64,000 nt of DNA, from the NCBI RefSeq assembly GCF_043290135.1, contig NC_134700.1, positions 163,518,053-163,582,052 of the forward strand, in the 5' to 3' direction. The notes below the pieces were generated by a model that saw only the letters and a list, made by a program, of their open reading frames with translations, did no database searches and was not told the origin of the DNA. The position numbers were made by a program, and so were the translations under genes. How positions within the stretch are numbered: position 1 is the first letter of the stretch; each line of letters opens with the position of its first letter. Below, piece after piece: positions 46,934 through 58,184 of this stretch. The stretch is from Rhipicephalus microplus (Eukaryota > Arthropoda > Arachnida > Ixodida > Ixodidae).

Positions 46934-47113
46934 CAGAACTTGGCAACGTTTAACGCTAGAACCTTATCTAGTGAGGGAAGTCTTGCTGTACTGTTCGAGG
47001 AGCTGGAGGGTGTTAAATGGGATATAATAGGGCTCAGTGAGGTTAGGAGGACAGATGAGGCCTATACGGTGCTACAGAACGGGCATGCACTTTGCTTTCG
47101 GGGCAAAGTGCAT
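46934..47113 (+). pseudogene. RTE endonuclease N-terminal remnant
   Basis: 46940-47105 reads MATFNARTLSSEGSL, VKWDIIGLSEVRRTDEAY, the beginning of an APE-type endonuclease with its GLSEVRR metal-site segment. The rest of the domain is missing. The junction with the RT part contains a perfect 11-base inverted repeat (47085-47095 with 47103-47113, 7-base loop). Confidence 0.82.
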
Positions 47114-49058
47114 GAGCAGGTACTCTGCTCTCAGCGAGGAAACCAACCTTAGCGTAGATACAATGAATGATAATCTGACGAGTATCATCACGGAGTGTGC
47201 AGTGGAAGTTGGAGGCAGGGTAGCTAGACAGGACACCGGCAAGCTTTCCCAGGAAACGAAGAACCTAATTAAGAAGCGTCAAATCATGAAAGTGTCAAGT
47301 ACAACAGACAAAATAGAACTGGCAGAGCTTTCGAAGTTGATTAATAGACGTAAAGTATGCGATGTAAGAAGGTATAACATGGAGAGAATTGAGCATGCTC
47401 TGAAAAACGGAGGAAGCGTCAAAGCAGTGAAGAGGAAACTTGGGATAGGCAAAAGGCGGATGTATGCACTAAGGGACAAAGAAGGCAAAATAACTACCGA
47501 TATGGATAGGATAGTTAAAATAGCGGAGGAGTTTTACAGAGATCTGTACAGTAGCCGGGACAACCACGACTTTAATACTATAGGAACTAGCAGTAACCCA
47601 GATGACACCCCACCTGTAATGATAGAAGAAGTCAGAAAAGCTTTGGAGAGCATGCAAAGAGGCAAAGCTTCTGGTGAGGAACAGGTAACATCAGTGCTGC
47701 TGAAGGATGGAGGACAATTTGTGTCAGAAAAACTAGCCACCCTGTTTACCAGGTGTCTCCTGACGGGAAGGGTACCAGAGTCTTGGAAGAACGCTAACAT
47801 CATCTTAATACATAAGAAAGGAGATGAGAAGGACTTGAAGAATTACAGGCCGATTAGCTTGCTCTCTGTAGTATACAAGCTATTTACAAAGGTAATTGCT
47901 AACAGAGTAAAGAAAACATTAGAATTCATTCAACCAAAGGAACAAGCAGGATTTCGAACAGGCTACTCAACAATCGACCACATTCATATTATCAATCAGG
48001 TAATAGAAAAATGCTCAGATTATAACCAACCACTATACATAGCCTTCATAGATTACGAGAAGGCCTTTGATTCAGCAGAAATATCAGCCGTCATGCAGAC
48101 ACTGCGGAATCAGGGCGTCGATGAAGTATGTGTAAACATCCTTGAAGAAATCTACAGGGGATCAACTGCTACCATAGTGCTTCATAAAGAAAGCAACAGA
48201 GTACCAATCAAGAAGGGTGTAAGGCAGGGGGACACAATCTCCCCAATGCTATTTACCACGTGCTTACAGGAGGTTTTCAGAAGCCTAGAATGGGAACAGT
48301 TAGGAATAAGAGTTAATGGAGAGTACCTTAGTAACCTGCGCTTCGCCGATGACATTGCATTGCTGAGTAACTCAGGGGATGAAATGCAACTCATGATTAC
48401 GGAGTTAGATAAGGAGAACAGAAAGGTGGGTCTTAAAATGAATCTGCAGAAAATGAACGTAATGTTCAACAACCTCGGAAAAGAGCAGTGCTTCGAGATA
48501 GGTAATAGTGCGCTTCAAGTTGTAAAAGTTTATGTCTACTTAGGGCAGGTAATAACCGCGGAGCCGAACCACGAGATTGAAGTAACTAGAAGAATAAGAA
48601 TGGGGCGGAGCACATTTGGCAAGCACTCTCAAATAATGACAGGTAGATTGCCACTATCCCTCAAGAGGAAGGTATATGACAGCTGTATCGTACCGGTACT
48701 TAGCTACGGAGCAGAAACCTGCAGACTTACAAAGAGGGTTCAGGTTAAATTGAGGACGACGCAGCGAGCAATGGAAAGAAAAATGGTAGGTGTAACCTTA
48801 AGAGACAAGAAGAGAGCAGAGTGGATTAGGGAACAAACGGGGGTTAATGATACCATAGCTGAAATCAAGAAAAAGAAATGGACATGGGCCGGGCAAGTAG
48901 CACGTAGACAGGATAACCGCTGGTCAATAAGGCTAACTAACTGGATTCTAAGAGAAGGCAAGTGGGTTAGGGGGAGACAGAAGGTTAGGTGGACAGATGA
49001 GATTAAGAAGTTTGCGGGTATAAATTGGCAGCAGCAAGCACAGGACCGGGTCAACTGA
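47037..49058 (+). CDS. RTE reverse transcriptase, 673-codon open frame
   Basis: The real domain starts near 47163 (MNDNLTSII, residue 43). Residues 1-40 read the endonuclease remnant out of frame. RT motifs: NANIILIHKKGDEKDLKNYR, ISLLSVVYKLFTKVIANRV, FIDYEKAFDSAE, GVRQGDTISPMLFTT, LRFADDIALL with catalytic F436-D439. The C-terminal half has PVLSYGAETCRLTKR, TQRAMERKMVGVTLRDKKR and WTWAGQVARRQDNRW, hallmarks of RTE ORF2. It reverse-transcribes RNA at a genomic nick. Without its endonuclease it is not autonomous. The lack of any stop suggests a young copy or a mobilised deletion derivative. Confidence 0.92.
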   Translation: MRLGGQMRPIRCYRTGMHFAFGAKCMSRYSALSEETNLSVDTMNDNLTSIITECAVEVGGRVARQDTGKLSQETKNLIKKRQIMKVSSTTDKIELAELSKLINRRKVCDVRRYNMERIEHALKNGGSVKAVKRKLGIGKRRMYALRDKEGKITTDMDRIVKIAEEFYRDLYSSRDNHDFNTIGTSSNPDDTPPVMIEEVRKALESMQRGKASGEEQVTSVLLKDGGQFVSEKLATLFTRCLLTGRVPESWKNANIILIHKKGDEKDLKNYRPISLLSVVYKLFTKVIANRVKKTLEFIQPKEQAGFRTGYSTIDHIHIINQVIEKCSDYNQPLYIAFIDYEKAFDSAEISAVMQTLRNQGVDEVCVNILEEIYRGSTATIVLHKESNRVPIKKGVRQGDTISPMLFTTCLQEVFRSLEWEQLGIRVNGEYLSNLRFADDIALLSNSGDEMQLMITELDKENRKVGLKMNLQKMNVMFNNLGKEQCFEIGNSALQVVKVYVYLGQVITAEPNHEIEVTRRIRMGRSTFGKHSQIMTGRLPLSLKRKVYDSCIVPVLSYGAETCRLTKRVQVKLRTTQRAMERKMVGVTLRDKKRAEWIREQTGVNDTIAEIKKKKWTWAGQVARRQDNRWSIRLTNWILREGKWVRGRQKVRWTDEIKKFAGINWQQQAQDRVN

Positions 49059-49279
49059 CGGAACATGGGAGAGGCCTTTGTCCTGCAGTGGACGTGGTCA
49101 GGCTGACAATGATGATTGATATGATGATGATGATGAGGGAACTAACATACTGGCATGTTTCGTCAGTGGATTGCATTAGTCATTTCTTTGGCGGTTTATT
49201 AGTTGCAGGTATCGATATAGCTGCAAATATTTATTCTGGCACGCCGGATGTGTACTGCTACATCGCCACTTGAGCGAAA

Positions 49280-51455
49280 AAAAAACTCAATATTCACTCG
49301 TGTGCGCGGATATCTACCGAACAAGACAATTAAATTATCTGTACTTGTTGACCAGTAGCAAGAGCTAGAAACGACTATCAAAGGAAAAAAAGGCTATCGG
49401 CAGCAACAGCTGACAATCTGTGGCTGCTCCTCCAGTCAATTTGAGATTTTTCAGAGTTAATACGCCGATGCTTCAAAATCTTTGCGCTATAGCTAATATT
49501 CGCACGTCATTTGGTTGCCGGAAGCTGTTCGTCACTGTCGAATCAAGACGCAATTGTTTTTTTGGAAAGAAATAGCCTGTCAGTCTTGACTATTCGACTA
49601 GTAAACATGAATTTGAACGGCGCGTTCTTCAGATAAATATTCACTTTACAACCCCATACGCATGTCGTGGCGTAGAGGGTAGCGTACGCGGTTCAAAATC
49701 AGGTAGTGGCGAGTAAGAATTTCGTCAGGAGGCTTTCTATTCTTTTATTTTGATTTTTTTTTATTTTTAATGTTAGTGTGCGCTATTTTAAGTATATATT
49801 CATTTACTCATGGCGAATCGGCACCCCGGTTTTAACCGTGTGGAGCCATTTTGCGCATATTGGGACGCTGCTGCGCCAGCGTCCCAGTACCTGCGCTGAG
49901 AGGCGCTGGTACCAACGCCATACTGGGCCCATATTCAGGCATGGTGCTGGACGCTGGTACCCAGTAGTGCTGGTTTTCGCAATAGGGAAGCCTCCGCATT
50001 TACTCATTCAACATGATGGACGCGGAAATGACAGGCGTTGTCTACAATGTCTCACGAGGACAAGTCGTGGTGCAACAGAGAGTCTACACAGGCGTTCGTC
50101 GCCATATCCCACATCATTGCCTCCGCTATGCAGCCTTTGCGTATAGCTTACTGTCGTGACCTGTGTAACGCAAGGAATTTGAAGCATCTTTTTTTTAATT
50201 CTTGATTTGCAACAATCAAGTGAAACGAGGTAGCTCGCACGAAGTAACAGTGACAACTCTTTTTTTGCTTATTTTTTATTTCAATAAAGTTTTGAAATCT
50301 TTACAAATATAGAAAGCACCTGAACATTGTGCATTGTGTTGCAACCTCAAACTTAATAACAAGTTTTTATTTTGGCATATCGCTTTTTAGGTTGAGGAGT
50401 GATAAAAGTTAGGCAGAAATTTGAAGATACAGTGTTAGTTTTGCGAAATCTGCTTTCACTGGTGTTTATGCTGCTGGTGTTGACAATGATATAGAGTAAT
50501 CGAAGGTACACTTATAAAATAAAGAACTAAATTTATGGGTAACACAAATGTGGTCATTGTTCATGCTGGCGAACTTAAGAGAATCAGATTAAAAAAAGAA
50601 CTGGACTTTGTATAACTCAGCTGCTGCTGCTATTTCCTTCCTATGGTGCCGTCTTTTATCTGTTGCAAATGTGCATACTTTTCCTGCACTTTCCAGAGAA
50701 TATTCATCGCTCATGAAGGTACTCATAGGCTACGACTTTATGCCGGAGTCAACAAAGTTACAACTTATGCCTGGACTTGTTTGGAAAACACCACACTGGG
50801 CGTGATGTTTATGGCTGCAGCTCCTCTACATTCCGTCTACAGAATGCATTTCTCAACCCAAATATTAAGGCACTGTACACCGACGCCTTATCGAGTATTT
50901 CCTCAGAACAAGTGATCCTAAAGTGTTAAGGTGCCAACTACCTTGGATGCAATGTAATGTAGCTGATATTCTAAGGCGAATACACGCCATTTAAATACAC
51001 GCCATTTAAAATCTGACACGTGGGGCTTACGTGTTTCAAGAAGAAAAAAATGAAGGGCAGGTGATCACCGCGCTCGGATGAGTTAAGAAAGAGTGAAGGG
51101 TAGATCAAGTGACTTGAGTGGGAATCCATACTGCATCGAAGGAGTAATATTTAGTAAGCATACACTTACGTCACTAAAGATTAAATGTATGTATAATAAA
51201 GTAAAAAAGAGTGCGTGAAGTAAGCGATAAGTGTGAAGCAATTAAGTGGTTTAAGAGTGGTTTCACACAGATCAACCTACTTGACGGAGCTTTTGAACCG
51301 AAATAGTGAGTGCAATAGATATTTAGTCATACGCATGTACTAAATATAAAAGGCTAATGCAACCTAAACATATTTAAAATCAATTTTGAATTAAACGCCG
51401 CGCCACTAAGCGAAATGTGGAGCCCTTCGCGATGCCGACAAGGACGCTGCGGGAG
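49280..51455. other. Unassigned intergenic DNA; one weak tRNA-like patch
   Basis: 49670-49722 (GTCGTGGCGTAGAGGG, CGCGGTTCAAAATC) resembles a tRNA-like SINE head but cannot be folded confidently. 50983-51012 is a 15-bp tandem duplication (ACACGCCATTTAAA twice). No gene recognised. Confidence 0.35.
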
Positions 51456-51460
51456 TGTAA

Positions 51461-51681
51461 CCCCTGTATTCACAAACGCTCTTCGACTCGACTTTCACCC
51501 TTCACTTGATAGAGTTGAAGACTGTGCCAATGTTCAGCTGAAATTGACGCTGTGATACTCAAGAATTGCAGCAGATTATCGCAGATTTGAAGTGATTTGG
51601 CGTGCCTATTGAAGGTGCTCCCATCGGCTTTCTCAAGTGAAGGTGAAGCGTTGTGTGAAGGGACGTTCTAGAATACGGGGG
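51461..51681. mobile_element. Small MITE-like element with ~50-bp imperfect TIRs
   Basis: The left end CCCCTGTATTCAC...ACCCTTCACTTGA (51461-51512) and the right end TCAAGTGAAGGTGAAGCG...GAATACGGGGG (51634-51681) are imperfect inverted repeats. About 220 bp in total and no coding capacity. Target duplication not resolved. Confidence 0.6.
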
Positions 51682-51689
51682 TTTGCAAA

Positions 51690-52010
51690 CTTACTTCACG
51701 GGTTGGAGTTTGCTTGGCACGTGACTTGCTTTCGCGCTACCTGCGATATCTTCCTTTGTGTCTGCGGCTTTCGGTGCGCTGGCTGTGCTGCCTATCAGTG
51801 TGAGCCTGCTCGCGCTGAGTGATTGAGCCTACCATTAATGGAGTATATAGTGTATCAAGTAACGTTATTAAAGTGATGGAGGCAAATCACGCAATATCAA
51901 ATTACGTCGTTTAAGTTGCATGAAGTGCACGTCAGCTTTTAAAGAAATCCACACACTGTCGTGCATAGCCTGATGTTGATCGCGCTAGCAGTGTGACACT
52001 TTTGTATTTT
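51690..52010. other. Unassigned spacer
   Basis: Nothing recognised. Confidence 0.35.
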
Positions 52011-52014
52011 CTGA

Positions 52015-52100
52015 CCTGTAGCTTGGTTAGCCTCCCTGCATATTCTCTCGGTTCTCCTCTTCTTCTCTTCTACGACTTTTTCACGACTTTCACAACGCTA
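52015..52100 (+). mobile_element. Tail-only copy of the I-like LINE 3' end (diverged)
   Basis: CTGTAGCTTGGTTAGCCTCC, CCTGC and a pyrimidine-rich end follow the LINE 3' tail pattern. This is the weakest of the three tail-only copies. Confidence 0.4.
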
Positions 52101-52104
52101 GGGG

Positions 52105-52640
52105 GAAACACGTTCTGTCCTCGCTAACGCCGGAATACAGCCGAATACGAAAAAGAACATTCCTGTCATCAACGTTATTGGAGAAGCACTCCGTAGAGAA
52201 TCAATCCACCCAAACGCCTACAAGATAGCTGCAGTACTCACCTTTCCACGCCTAGCCCGCCACTGTAATCATTGTCGTTCCCTCAGACTCACTATTTACT
52301 GCCGCTGACTTGTCTGAAGTTCCGGAAAAAATTATCCCCCCCCCCATTCTTTGATTGATGTTTGTCTGCGTTATGTGTGGGTTTCGCAAGCTGTCAAAGC
52401 TGCTCTCTTAGCCAGCTGATCTCAGAGATCTTGCTCCGCCAGCGGCCGCAACGATCTTAGCTGCGCACGAGAAAAGCGTTTGCTCTCCAGATCAATGCTT
52501 TCAATTAATTTCATTAATTATTCTGACAGTTGTGTGACCATTATATTAAAGGAAGTTATGTTTTACCGTTAAACACACTGGCGTGCGTAGTGTCGATGAA
52601 GTCCCACGACTGAGAATCACCCCCCCCCCCCTTCCTCCCC
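52105..52640. other. Unassigned spacer with C homopolymers
   Basis: C-runs at about 52336-52345 and 52619-52631. Nothing else recognised. Confidence 0.4.
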
Positions 52641-52664
52641 TTGCAATTCGAGTGCAAAAAGCGC

Positions 52665-52745
52665 AAAAAAACCGTTTTGCAACCTAAACTTTAGGTTGCA
52701 AAACGGTTTTTTTAGGTTGCAAAACGGTTCTCGTTGAACGAGAAC
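52665..52745. repeat. Clustered hairpins plus direct repeat
   Basis: The arm 52665-52688 (poly-A, then ACCGTTTTGCAACCTAAA) pairs perfectly with 52690-52713 around one base. Directly after, AGGTTGCAAAACGGTT is repeated (52714-52729), and GTTCTCGTT (52727-52735) pairs with AACGAGAAC (52737-52745). Confidence 0.93.
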
Positions 52746-52749
52746 GAAG

Positions 52750-55700
52750 TGATGTCATGCTTCCCGTAATGACTTGCCTTTGGGCCACGGTTTCACGGTG
52801 GTAAGAATAGCAACTAAACGGCTCTTAGAGTGCATCATCAATGGTCCTCCGCCGCCGTTATTGTAAGAAACCTTGACAACTATAAATATGCACTTTATTT
52901 CTAAGAACGATAAAAGCGCTCTTGGAACAGTGACGCGTAGAAGATACAGAAACAAACCCACAAGCATAGCAATTTCGCTCTTAAAAACGAACTACCAATG
53001 AGCCCAGATTACTACGTCCATAAAATTGCACTTCACCATTGTCAATACAGGTGCAAGTAAGTAAACGTAAGAAAAAGCCGATTTGGTGCACTCCTCAGAT
53101 ATTTAAAAGGAGTGCCCCCTCTGATCCTTCTCTTATATTTTGTGCCCACTGATTTGACCTTAATATACCAATATGGCTCTGAGCTTGAACAGTTGCCATC
53201 GGTTTCCTACCACTTCTATGTTTCGCATAAAATTTCTCGAACATTCGGAAAACCAGAAGCAAGTGGTCGACAAGAAGTGCTTCAAAAAATACGAAGGTTT
53301 AGAGACTCGTGCCACTGAAATTATGCCGGGAAAAGTTTACGTTCTTAATTCGATGCGACTCTCCTATCCGGCTCACCTCACATCCTCACCTTTTGACTAC
53401 TACATTAATGACTGTTTACATGCCAAGCCAGAGCACATGAACCACACCTTTATCTATTAGCAGTACCTGCTGGTGTGCCTCTTCGTCCACAGCTCTCGCC
53501 TCAGGGAGAAAATAAATCCGGCCTGCATAAAATGTCTACTTCAACACCTTTAAATGTTCAGCATGTGCTCCTAAATAGCTGACCTAAGTGAATTTCAGGC
53601 AAGCGATCGAATTTAAGTTGTATATGCTACCTTCACGTTTGTTTTCACCGCTTTTATTATGGACCATGCGTTGCCGTTTTTGAAATGATTAGTTCCAGAT
53701 GATTGCTTTTATGTACCTTGTTTTGCACTAATGTTTTTGTTTTATCCTGAACGAAGGAAGTGAATCCTGGGAACACAGCAGGAATAATTATTAGCTCTCG
53801 CTTCTCTACAGTGAAAGCGTATTAGATGTAGTCCACATTGCGGTATCCACTCACGCGCGCGTGCGTAAACCACTAGTTTCTACGGCGCCCGTGGTTCAAT
53901 CTACGGAGGCCCGTGCATGACAATATACGAGAGGCAGTAATGCTAGGCGCTGTGCAAACCAGCCTGGTTCATACGGGCTCGAAGTGCCATTTCCCACAGA
54001 TGCGAGGGTTGTGATGGCCGCTTGAACGTCGAGTCACGCTCCCCTGATTACAGCTACAGAGCGGTGCAGTGCACTGTGACATGAAACCAGCGTAATGGGA
54101 AGAGCAGCCATTCTGTGGAAAATCAGGACAACCAGCACCGCTGAGGGACACAAAGGCGTAGGCAGAGGGCACTTTGCGTTCGCTGTTTCTTTAATCCTGA
54201 AACCTTGAACGCTGCGCCCTGTACGAAACATCATACAGATGCGCCTCTCTGATCCACTTCTCGGTGAAGCTCAAGTGGGCTTTGGTCGTATGTGCCATTT
54301 ATACTCGCAGGCATCTGGTTTCTGCAGACGTGGAGAAGGGATTACCCGACTGGAAGTACGTAGTTCTAGGCAAGCGGCATTGCACTGATGGGGTCATTTC
54401 GCATGATAGTTCAGTTGCACGGAACGTAGTCACCGCAGAAGTGCACTGCAGACGTGGAATCACCGCTGGCTTAGTTTCCTTGGCATTAGGGGCCTGCTTT
54501 GCGCACGTAATTTGACTGCAGCAATAGCGAGAAGATTGAGAGAAACGCGAGCTCCGCGATATTGGCCGATTTATTTGCGACGCCCGTGGCTCGGCTTACT
54601 AAAACGGCTGTGCAGCGCCACGACGGCACATAAAACAAAGAGATTTCTAACTTTATTGGCTTCAAATGACTTGATCAATATTCCAAAAACTAGCGCCATA
54701 GAAACAAATTTTCACGTTTGTTAACAGAGCCGTCAAAATGAGGCGGGTTACTACGTTTAAGCAGAGCGTGGAAGAGACGAAGACCGAGTAGACAACAGAA
54801 AGGACACGGCTGAGACCTGACTTCCCGACTATGCCGAGTCAGCGCTCGTCTCTGTCCCTTGTGTTTTTCTGCTTTGTTCGTTTTTGTGCTGTACTTTAAC
54901 ATGCTACCTTATCGACTATTCTAAAGTTTGTTACCACTGCCAATTACCAAGAAAATGTACGTTACTACAGTATAAAATTTGTTACGAATAACCAACCAAT
55001 GTGCTTGAATATGTGCACGGTCGGAGGTTCAGCAAAAGATAAAAGCTTGAAAAATGAAAAATCTTTCAACCGTATGTGTTGCTGAAGACAAGTCAACTTG
55101 TCTGCATGTTGACCTAAGCGACACCTCTTGTTTCAATGTTTCTAGAACGTTCAAAAGTCGCTTTTTTGGGGTCATTCTATAAAATAACCTTTCCATTTTT
55201 GCTTTCGTCGTAACAGCAGAGAATTTGAGGGTGAACAGAAGTTTTCACCGAGATTTCATTCCATGTATGTTAAAATCATGTACACATGCTTAACCACTGC
55301 TGAACCTTTATCAACAACTGAATGTGTCTTCGCAATGTATTGGTCGCAAAAGGTAGGCCTGCATGAACGATATGAGTGTCATATTTGCATAGACTCAGTG
55401 ACTTTCAAACCAACTCGATTCCAACCGTGCGTAAACACAGTTCATCTAAGACAAATATTCATGAAAAATTTAATTCATAACTCAGGTTTTCTTACGCATT
55501 AGATGATGGTGAAAAGCTTTTTCCAGGGTTTTCTGCAACCAGTGCTCCAACTGTGCTTAGTTATCTCTGTCGCATACATGTTCACCTTTCCGGAGTAGCA
55601 CCTAGAAGACAGGGCTTCGTGTCTTCATATAGAATAGTCTAACAAACACAAAAAAAGAATTTTTCACAATTTGTTTTGAAACATCATCCGCCAATGCATT

Positions 55701-55765
55701 AGCCCTTCCGCAGCATGAGCACATTTTAGTGAAACGCAGACTTGCTTTAACTAGTGATGTCTTTC
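52750..55765. other. Unassigned intergenic DNA
   Basis: No gene recognised. A 95-codon frame at 53173-53460 has no domain I know. 54760-54890 contains phrases (GTCTCTGTCCCTTGTG) distantly like the 37.7-kb hairpin. Confidence 0.35.
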
Positions 55766-55771
55766 TCTTTG

Positions 55772-56003
55772 CCCCGCCACTGTGGTCTAGTGGCTAAGGT
55801 ACTCTGCTGCTGACCCGCAGGGCGCATAGTAAAATCTTGGCTGCGGCGTCTGCATTTCCGATGGGGGAGAAAATGCCATAGACCCGGGTGCTTAGATTTC
55901 GATGCACGTTAAAGTACCCAAGTATTCAAAATTTGAGGAGCCCTCCGCTATGGCGTCTCTCTAAAAATATGGTGATTTTGAGACGTCAAACCCCACATAT
56001 CAA
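55772..56003 (+). mobile_element. SINE (Ruka-like family), diverged
   Basis: GTGGTCTAGTGGCTAAGGTA (A-box region) is well kept. The B box is destroyed (CATAGTAAAATCTTGG where GGTTCGAATCCCGG is expected). The body follows the 30475 copy to GTCAAACCCCACATATCAAT. The promoter is probably dead. Confidence 0.82.
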
Positions 56004-56256
56004 TATCCTTCTTCTTGATTTATTATAACCTGCATGGTTTGCTTTCTAGGTTTATTTTATTATAGTGACTAGAATATACTTACTAGACACTATAATTTTA
56101 TTTTCACAATAAGCATTGATAAAATCTTCTTAGATGCGTAGCATCTTACGCCAGGAGCTCTGTCGGTTGTCCTGCGGCATCTGTATGACGAACATGACTG
56201 CATGATGAGCATAATTGGATTGAATTGAAGTTTATTTTGTCCTGAAAATTCTTACA

Positions 56257-56503
56257 GTATCAGATAGATAGATATGTGGGGTTTAACGTCCCAAAACCAC
56301 TATATGATTATGAGAGACGCCGTAGTGGAGGGCTCCGGAAATTTAGACCACCTGGGGTTCTTTAACGTGCACCCAAATCTGAGCACACGGGCCTACAACA
56401 TTTCCGCCTGCATCGGAAATGCAGCCGCCGCAGCCGGGATTCGAACCCGCGCCCTGCGGGTCAGCAGCCAAGTACCTTAGCCACTAGACCACCGCGGCGG
56501 GGC
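56257..56503 (-). mobile_element. tRNA-derived SINE (Ruka-like) with 9-bp target duplication
   Basis: ATTCTTACA occurs at 56248-56256 and 56504-56512, flanking the element. On the minus strand the head has a B-box-like GGTTCGAATCCCGG and an A-box-like TGGTCTAGTGGC. The 3' tail is a short GATA-type repeat. It closely matches the copy at 30475-30720 and interrupts the 3' UTR of the CR1-like LINE. Confidence 0.9.
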
Positions 56504-56879
56504 ATTCTTACAAGATCGGGAGCAGAGGCTGAAGGCTATATAGCCTGACATGGGGCCTCTGTTTCTAAATACAGTTTGGCACGCAGGCCGCTCAATCTGT
56601 CGCATATGTTTTCAGAAATAAATATATAACACAACAAATAACACACAGAAATAAAAAATAACACGAGAAATAAACCATATTACAACGAAATTTAGCATGG
56701 TCTTGTTACACAATTTCAGGGAAAACATTAGAAAATCAGTTCATCACAAAAGCGTTATCCGAAAAGAAACTTCCTCAATACAGAATGTAAAATAAAGCAT
56801 AAAAAAGAAAACTACAACACATAACTCAAATTGACAGATAGAATGTAACAAATGAAGCACAGAAACTTTAATAAGCATA

Positions 56880-58178
56880 CTCAATATCATGGTTCATTAG
56901 GATGGACATGATAATGGTGTTCGAAGGTACAGAATTGAAATCTATGAGACCGTGTAAACAATTTAACATTGTGGGTATTCGATACTGAGCGTGTTGCTTG
57001 CCATAACTTGTCCTTTTTGCTGGGATTTTCAGGGGTTGCTGACGCATGGTATAATGAGTGTTGTCAGGTGGCTTCTGAAGACACTGTGGTTTGTTTTGTT
57101 TAATCCACTGCAGAAGTTTGAAATATACAGTTTTGTTACCGTTAGTAATGCGTATTTTTCAAAGAGTTGTTTGGTTTTCAATTACCTGATAATGCCGTGG
57201 AATTGTTCGAATGCTCGCAAAACTCTTTTTTGAAGAACTAGTAATTTTTGGTAGTTCGTTTCTGTAGTAGTACCCCATACCAAGATACCGTATGTCATTT
57301 TACAATAGAAAAGGGCATAATATAATTCTATTTGTAACCATTTTGATAAGACTGTGCTGAGCCTATATAAACATCCAACGGTTTTACATAGTTCTACCGT
57401 TAGTTTTTCTATATGTGTGTACCATGTCAAGCTTTCAGAAAGCCATACACCTAGGAACTTTTGGCTGGTGACTTGCTCTATCTCTTTGCCCTGAAATAAA
57501 ACAGTTGAACTATAGTTACGCGACTTATTAGGTGGGGCAAAGACAATGTATTTTGTTTTACCAACATTTAGTTGCAGTTTATTCAAACTAAGATAGGCGG
57601 ACAACTTTCTTAGGTAGTTATTAAGCTGGTATTCAAGCTCTAGAATAGATGTGCCACTAAAGAAAATGTTAGTGTCATCTGCATACATTATTAACTTGGG
57701 AGAACATGGGATATCACACAGGTCGTTTATATAAATTATGAACAATAGAGGACCAAGAATTGACTCGTGTGGTACTCCTCTTGTTATGTTTAGTTAAGTG
57801 GATGCACTTTTGTTTATGCAAACATATTGATGGCGGTTTGATAGATAGTCTTTCATTAACTCAAGAACCACACCACGTACACCATACTTGCTAAGTTTAG
57901 CCGTTAGTAGTTCATGACATACCGAATCAAACGCCTTTCTAATGTCTATGAACAAACCTAGTGAGTACTGTCTATGTTCGATGTTTGTTATAACTTCATG
58001 TTTAATATCAAGCAAAGCTGCTTCACAAGATTTATTTTTTTGAAAACTATGCTGAGCCTCACTGATCACATCATACTTGTTAAAAAATTTGTACAAGCGT
58101 ACCTTTATTGCATTCTCAAATACCTTAGATAAAACAGGAAGAACGAATATTGAACGGATATTCCTGTTAGGACTTGTA
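56880..58178 (-). pseudogene. Reverse transcriptase of CR1-like LINE
   Basis: It reads VLPVLSKVFENAIKVRLYKF, AQHSFQKNKSCEAALLDI, LGLFIDIRKAFDSV, then an in-frame TAA (complement of 57794-57796), RGVPHESILGPLLFIIYIND, LIMYADDTNIFFSG (intact YADD), KFLGVWLSESLTW and GILVWGTT. A frame change near 57160 leads to the C-terminal RTSYGKQHAQYRIP. One nonsense and one frameshift are the only major lesions. Confidence 0.86.
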
Positions 58179-58184
58179 TAATAA

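Larger units (their letters stand above)
46824..49138 (+). mobile_element. RTE-clade LINE with 8-bp target duplication
   Basis: GAACTAAC occurs at 46816-46823 and 49139-49146, immediately flanking the element. It begins with a short 5' leader, keeps the first ~55 codons of the endonuclease (46934-47105), then jumps to the RT part, and ends with a GATGAT-type 3' repeat, all as for RTE LINEs. Most of the endonuclease is deleted. The length is 2315 bp. Confidence 0.9.
45729..49275 (+). repeat. ~613-bp tandem repeat, two units plus a partial third split by RTE
   Basis: CTTTCAG at 46091 recurs at 46701, CACGCAATTTT at 46166 recurs at 46779, and GTGAACT-type sequence at 46199 recurs at 46815, spacings of 610-615. 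The sequence after the RTE (49140-49270: AACTAACATACTGGCATG...GATATAGCTGCAAATAT) continues the unit that begins at about 46201. Remove the RTE (46824-49138 plus one target duplication) and the array is continuous. Confidence 0.85.
56217..58180 (-). mobile_element. CR1-like LINE, 5'-truncated, with a SINE in its 3' UTR
   Basis: The minus strand carries RT from about 58180, the C-terminus to about 56880 and a 3' UTR ending in a TCAATTCAAT-type repeat at about 56217. Its RT box is YADD with Thr following, and it is a different family from the elements at 6591 and 22812. A SINE with its own 9-bp target duplication sits at 56257-56503. Confidence 0.83.

Noticed and set aside
49665..49730. tRNA-derived SINE head
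   Set aside because: A weak A-box-like and B-box-like pair only; no body match to the other SINEs.
53173..53460. 95-codon frame, possible small gene or exon
   Set aside because: No signal peptide, cysteine pattern or domain that I recognise; no support beyond being open.
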